IMG/VR virus record: IMGVR_UViG_3300028374_000014
Location: 1 to 61,781 of that record
From: a virus
DNA length: 61,781 bases
Strand: one strand, 5' to 3'
Under the pieces are notes generated by a model. That model searched no databases. It was not told the DNA's origin and was given only the letters and a program-made list of their open reading frames with translations. A program made the position numbers and the translations under genes. Positions 58,751 to 61,781 of the stretch are shown here, one piece after another (the stretch's first letter is position 1; each line of letters begins with the position of its first letter).

Positions 58751-59771
58751 CCGCTAAATCTGGGCGTGTAACATCAGTTCTATATATTCCGCGAGGAATA
58801 GAAATTTGTGTATCGGAGCATTTTCTGTAAGATCCGTAGATACCTTGGCGTCGTGATTCTGGAACATACCTACAAAGTGCTTCTAAAGGGATCTCGTCGT
58901 CGACCTCAATGACCAAATAATACTCGACGTTTTCTGGTGTTATATTATTGTCTTCAAAAGCATTGAAAAATTCTTCATCGTCATAGATGTCATCACGCAC
59001 GAAGGGTTTTTGCTTAAAGTAAAGTGGGATTAACTCTTCCTGTTTGTATGTTGTATTTCCACCAGAAGTAACATTAGTATCTTTTTCTTCTACCATAAAC
59101 ACTTCTATATCAAAATTGTCATTCTTAAACATCGAATTAATTTCTTCCAAATCAATAAAGATATCTTGATTCACTACTTCAACAATTGTCCCGTCATCAA
59201 ATTCTTCTATATCATTTTCCAGCACGGTTCCTTCAAAACCTTGAAAAGAAATTTCCTCGAATAGCTCTTCAGAAATCCCCTTAAATACATTAATAGGATA
59301 TATATTATCTTTAAGATTTATTTGAGGTATTCTAACCGGTGCAACTGCTCCAGAGATAACTGGTGATGCTGAAAGTATATCACCAGCATAAAGCTCTAAA
59401 GCCCAAGCTGGTGCATATACACTTGAATATTTTGAATTACCTAGTGAGGAATTCGAATTGTAGGTCCGCTCTACTTCAGACTGGTTAAACGTAACATATT
59501 CGCCTTCTCTAAGATTAGCGACATTTTTTTTGTATTCCGTTTCAACGCCGGCCACAATTGTTTGTGGTTTTGTGTATACCGTTTCTTCCAGCAATCTAGT
59601 TTCAACTTCTTCCGAACTCGCTGTTAAGGATACATATTGACTATCATATAGAATGTCATCGTCATCAAAAGAATAGTATTCAGGCATAAATTGGCCCAAT
59701 GCTAACTTTTGTTTACCAAGTTTGGTAAGTTGCAAATTTATTACTTCTTCTTTATCATCGAATATACTCAT
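58734..59771 (-). CDS. Structural protein with shared N-terminal docking domain, 345 aa
   Basis: A 345-residue acidic protein from the ATG at 59771 (the previous codon is TTG). N-terminus: SIFDDKEEVINLQLTKLGKQ, then KLALGQFMPEYYSFDDDDIL, matching the N-terminal pattern of the gene at 51785. The rest is Glu/Asp-rich beta structure; near the C-terminus are LCRYVPESRRQGIYGSY and a Cys (KCSDTQISIP). It lies just after the lipoprotein gene. Probably a baseplate or fibre adaptor. Confidence 0.55.
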   Translation of the reverse strand: MSIFDDKEEVINLQLTKLGKQKLALGQFMPEYYSFDDDDILYDSQYVSLTASSEEVETRLLEETVYTKPQTIVAGVETEYKKNVANLREGEYVTFNQSEVERTYNSNSSLGNSKYSSVYAPAWALELYAGDILSASPVISGAVAPVRIPQINLKDNIYPINVFKGISEELFEEISFQGFEGTVLENDIEEFDDGTIVEVVNQDIFIDLEEINSMFKNDNFDIEVFMVEEKDTNVTSGGNTTYKQEELIPLYFKQKPFVRDDIYDDEEFFNAFEDNNITPENVEYYLVIEVDDEIPLEALCRYVPESRRQGIYGSYRKCSDTQISIPRGIYRTDVTRPDLADDCDD

Positions 59772-59784
59772 CAATCATAATTAC

Positions 59785-60480
59785 TTAGAGATTTGATTCT
59801 TTGCAATTATAATATACTTGTAGATCTAACTCACCATGTATATCCGTCTCTTTCATCGGGGCACGGCCACGGGCAATATAGTTAACTGTTATTTCCATAT
59901 CTTCATTGACATATGGTCGCAAATCAATAGAGCCGTCAAATTGCGGATTAACCGTTTCTTCGTCCGCGTTGTTGAACCACATTAGCGGTAAATCATCTTC
60001 TGTTTTTAAGATCGCGAATTTAACAAAAGATAAATTGCCGGGACTGACCGACAATCTCGCACCAGTGATATGAATGTGGTCTGAATGGTAAACATACCCC
60101 AAATTATATCCTCTCGCGGTTCGGTTTTTAATGTTTATTGTGCGACTTCCTGTTTTAGTGTAAAAGATTCCAGTATAAATAGGTTTTGTAACGTATACCG
60201 TAACTTCGGTCGTTTCTTCAACCATTTGACATTCCACAACAGTTGATTCTCCTGAATTGTTTGGATCATCAGAAGGCTTCCGTGGGTCTTCAGAAGGATC
60301 GTAAGCCGTAGAATTATCACGGTCTGGGGACGGTTCATAAAAGTAGTAAGAGTCGTCCTCCGTCGATTGTACGGGGTTTGGCGGAGCCACTGATTCGTTA
60401 TCAATTGCATCAGGTGCTCTCTTAAAGAATCCGCAAGATATTGCCAAAACCATGATCATCATTAAAATAATTTTTTTCAT
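59785..60480 (-). CDS. Phage lipoprotein, 231 aa
   Basis: A 231-residue protein with a clear lipoprotein signal: MKKIILMMIMVLAISCGF, where a basic N-end, hydrophobic core and lipobox L-A-I-S-C predict lipidation at Cys16. A Pro/Ser/Asp-rich linker (~20-80) follows, then a beta domain (EVTVYVTKPIYTGIFYTKTG, later LRPYVNEDMEITVNYIARG) with Cys near both ends. It is located inside the tail structural operon. Options are a host outer-membrane lipoprotein that blocks superinfection (as T5 Llp does), an o-spanin-like lysis part, or a receptor-modifying factor. The lipidation call is firm; the role is open. Confidence 0.75.
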   Translation of the reverse strand: MKKIILMMIMVLAISCGFFKRAPDAIDNESVAPPNPVQSTEDDSYYFYEPSPDRDNSTAYDPSEDPRKPSDDPNNSGESTVVECQMVEETTEVTVYVTKPIYTGIFYTKTGSRTINIKNRTARGYNLGYVYHSDHIHITGARLSVSPGNLSFVKFAILKTEDDLPLMWFNNADEETVNPQFDGSIDLRPYVNEDMEITVNYIARGRAPMKETDIHGELDLQVYYNCKESNL

Positions 60481-60492
60481 TTTTTCTCCTTG

Positions 60493-61781
60493 TTACGTTG
60501 TGGGCGTTCCATCGTCATCACTACCGCCAAAGCCACCGAGGTCGCCAAGGCCGAAACCAGCACTATCTGAGAGGTCTTGGTCACCGGGCGCTGGGCCTTC
60601 TTCTTCCGGTGGGACGGTATCACCGCCTGTTGTGTCACCGCCTGTGAAATCAGGCGGCGGGGGGTTACCAAGGTTAAAGTCAGGACTTTCCGCGGGAATC
60701 ACTTCGTTGCCGGTGGAAGTAGTGGAAGTACCGCCTGTTGTGTCACCGCCGGTGGAAGTAGTGGAAGTGCCGCCTGTTGTGTCACCGCTTGTTGTGTCAC
60801 CCGTTATTCCTCCATGAAACTGTGGATCATCGAGGATGAGTGCTGCGTCGGGTTGATTGAACGTTTGGAACGTTTGTTCTGGAATTGACTCAACCGGTTC
60901 GAACTCTTCTAACTCGAACACCGGTCGAAGAGTTAACTTCTCGTTTGTCGACGTAAGTTTACGTGGCTGTGATTGACCGGGTTGACGAATTGCAGAGTTT
61001 TTGCTTCGGCGTCGTTGTGTTTCATCATTTGTTTCAATATGAATTCCAGACTCAATTTTGGCCATTTCGATAATTGTGCAGAAATCATAAGGCCAATTGT
61101 ATGAGTATTCAGGGATGCTAAACAAATCTGTTCCTTTCGTTCGAAAACGGAACCTCGAATCTTCCCGAGAAGCCAATACTTTGTTACTATAATCCCACTC
61201 AGCTTTTTTCTTCACTTTAAAGATTTGCCATCTAATCTTTTCCGAATAGAATGGGAGCATCTCATTTTCAGAAAATTCATTACCAATTGTAACTGATACT
61301 TGTTTAAGTTGTGGTTCTGGAGCAACATTGTGCCAGATTCGTTTCAAATCTTCTCTAGTTAATTCCATCTTGAATTCAAAAAAGAACATCGCAATCGGAT
61401 CAACCTTTGGACTACCACTGGATCCATCGAATGTAAGGAAATCGAATTTTGGTGGTATCACATATTTTGGCATTACGTTGATCGTATTTCTCAATGCTGG
61501 TCCGACATTTTGTGAGCCGGCTTTTGCTGCATCCAAAAGTTCTTGCTTGATTCCAAAATATTTCCTTCCTCTGGCCGTATCGTAGAATGGGATCGCTACC
61601 ACTGCTTCTTCAATAATTCGCTTTTCTGCCAGTTGACAAAGATCGACCGGATCTTTTGAGAAACCCACAACATCGGCGAGAGAACCGGTGGAATCTGGGT
61701 CTGTGATTGATACAGTTGGGGTCACTGGATAAGCGTCATCCTCGGAGGTATCGTTGCTATTGTTGGTCGCGTGAGCGATGG
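60493..61781 (-). CDS. Large tail/baseplate protein, C-terminal part (runs off right edge)
   Basis: The frame is open through the right window edge (codons ...AHATNNSNDTSEDDAYPV precede the GTG at 61725), so only the C-terminal ~429 residues are seen and the true start lies outside. The visible part has DLCQLAEKRIIEEAVVAIPF, then GRKYFGIKQELLDAAKAG, VMPKYVIPPKFDFLTF and DPIAMFFFEFKMEL, followed by an acidic region. I recall the AEKxIxEAVVAIPF pattern in very large structural proteins of T4-like marine phages. The last ~110 residues are low-complexity: GDTTGGTSTTSTGG-type repeats and Asp/Gly-rich end. The 'GDTTGG' DNA units are repeated at 60620-60810. Confidence 0.65.
   Translation of the reverse strand, partial: IAHATNNSNDTSEDDAYPVTPTVSITDPDSTGSLADVVGFSKDPVDLCQLAEKRIIEEAVVAIPFYDTARGRKYFGIKQELLDAAKAGSQNVGPALRNTINVMPKYVIPPKFDFLTFDGSSGSPKVDPIAMFFFEFKMELTREDLKRIWHNVAPEPQLKQVSVTIGNEFSENEMLPFYSEKIRWQIFKVKKKAEWDYSNKVLASREDSRFRFRTKGTDLFSIPEYSYNWPYDFCTIIEMAKIESGIHIETNDETQRRRSKNSAIRQPGQSQPRKLTSTNEKLTLRPVFELEEFEPVESIPEQTFQTFNQPDAALILDDPQFHGGITGDTTSGDTTGGTSTTSTGGDTTGGTSTTSTGNEVIPAESPDFNLGNPPPPDFTGGDTTGGDTVPPEEEGPAPGDQDLSDSAGFGLGDLGGFGGSDDDGTPTT
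60619..60805 (-). repeat. Short tandem repeats coding GDTTGG / TSTTSTG
   Basis: Within the C-terminal tail of the right-edge gene, units such as accgcctgttgtgtcaccgc and ggtggaagtagtggaagt recur several times on the plus strand. They encode Gly/Asp/Thr/Ser low-complexity sequence. Replication slippage could change the copy number. Confidence 0.75.

Overview
The window is a 61.8 kb piece of a tailed-phage genome (Caudoviricetes) with a contractile tail. Every gene I can support is on the minus strand, so transcription runs from high to low coordinates. The genes are tightly packed, often with 4-8 base stop/start overlaps, and the DNA is AT-rich. The head and tail set is recognisably T4-superfamily in type (terminase, portal, prohead protease, scaffold, major capsid protein, sheath, tube, gp26-type chaperone, LysM baseplate protein), but it is divergent and mixed with many unrecognised genes. 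A lipoprotein, spanin-like proteins and a bS21-like ribosomal protein suggest a Gram-negative host, perhaps marine; that is inference. I found no tRNA, rRNA, CRISPR array or insertion sequence.

Layout in transcription order. 61.8-49.6 kb: large baseplate/fibre structural proteins, one lipoprotein and two paralogous fibre-like proteins. 49.6-44.6 kb: RuvC-like resolvase, DnaG-type primase and a single-chain Mre11/Rad50 (gp47-gp46) fusion. 44.5-38.2 kb: small membrane proteins, possibly for lysis, two GNAT-like proteins, a patatin-like lipase and small genes. 38.0-30.0 kb: large terminase, portal, several accessory genes and the prohead protease. 30.0-20.6 kb: a probable head-core protein, a bS21 homologue, duplicated small virion-like proteins, a giant repeat protein with about 39 units, scaffold and major capsid protein. 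20.5-14.1 kb: neck and tail-completion proteins interleaved with unusual cargo-like genes. 12.8-0.5 kb: sheath, tube, tail chaperone with a probable programmed frameshift, tape measure, tube-initiator-like protein, LysM protein and hub-like proteins. 0.5-0 kb: the start of a second repeat protein that runs off the window.

The most interesting system is a family of seven otherwise unrelated proteins (12.9-19.2, 31.1-31.9 and 35.8-36.4 kb) that share a short N-terminal peptide of the type M-x-x-L-[MFL]-E-[NS]-W-R. In six of the seven a [hydrophobic]-x-Glu site follows at residue 14-16. The same kind of site (L-T-E, Glu68) lies in the major capsid protein where T4 gp23 is matured, and a gp21-type protease is encoded nearby. 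This matches the logic of T4 capsid-targeting sequences on internal proteins and Alt. I infer a set of head-packaged, protease-trimmed, co-injected effectors that includes two kinase-fold proteins and one ADP-ribosyltransferase-like protein.

Other notable items are the T7-run frameshift joining two tail chaperone halves, a terminator-like hairpin whose 3' arm carries the terL ribosome binding site, several small genes missed by length cut-offs, and two loci of DGDTFGSH repeats. Functional calls were made by eye from motifs and gene order, with no database search.
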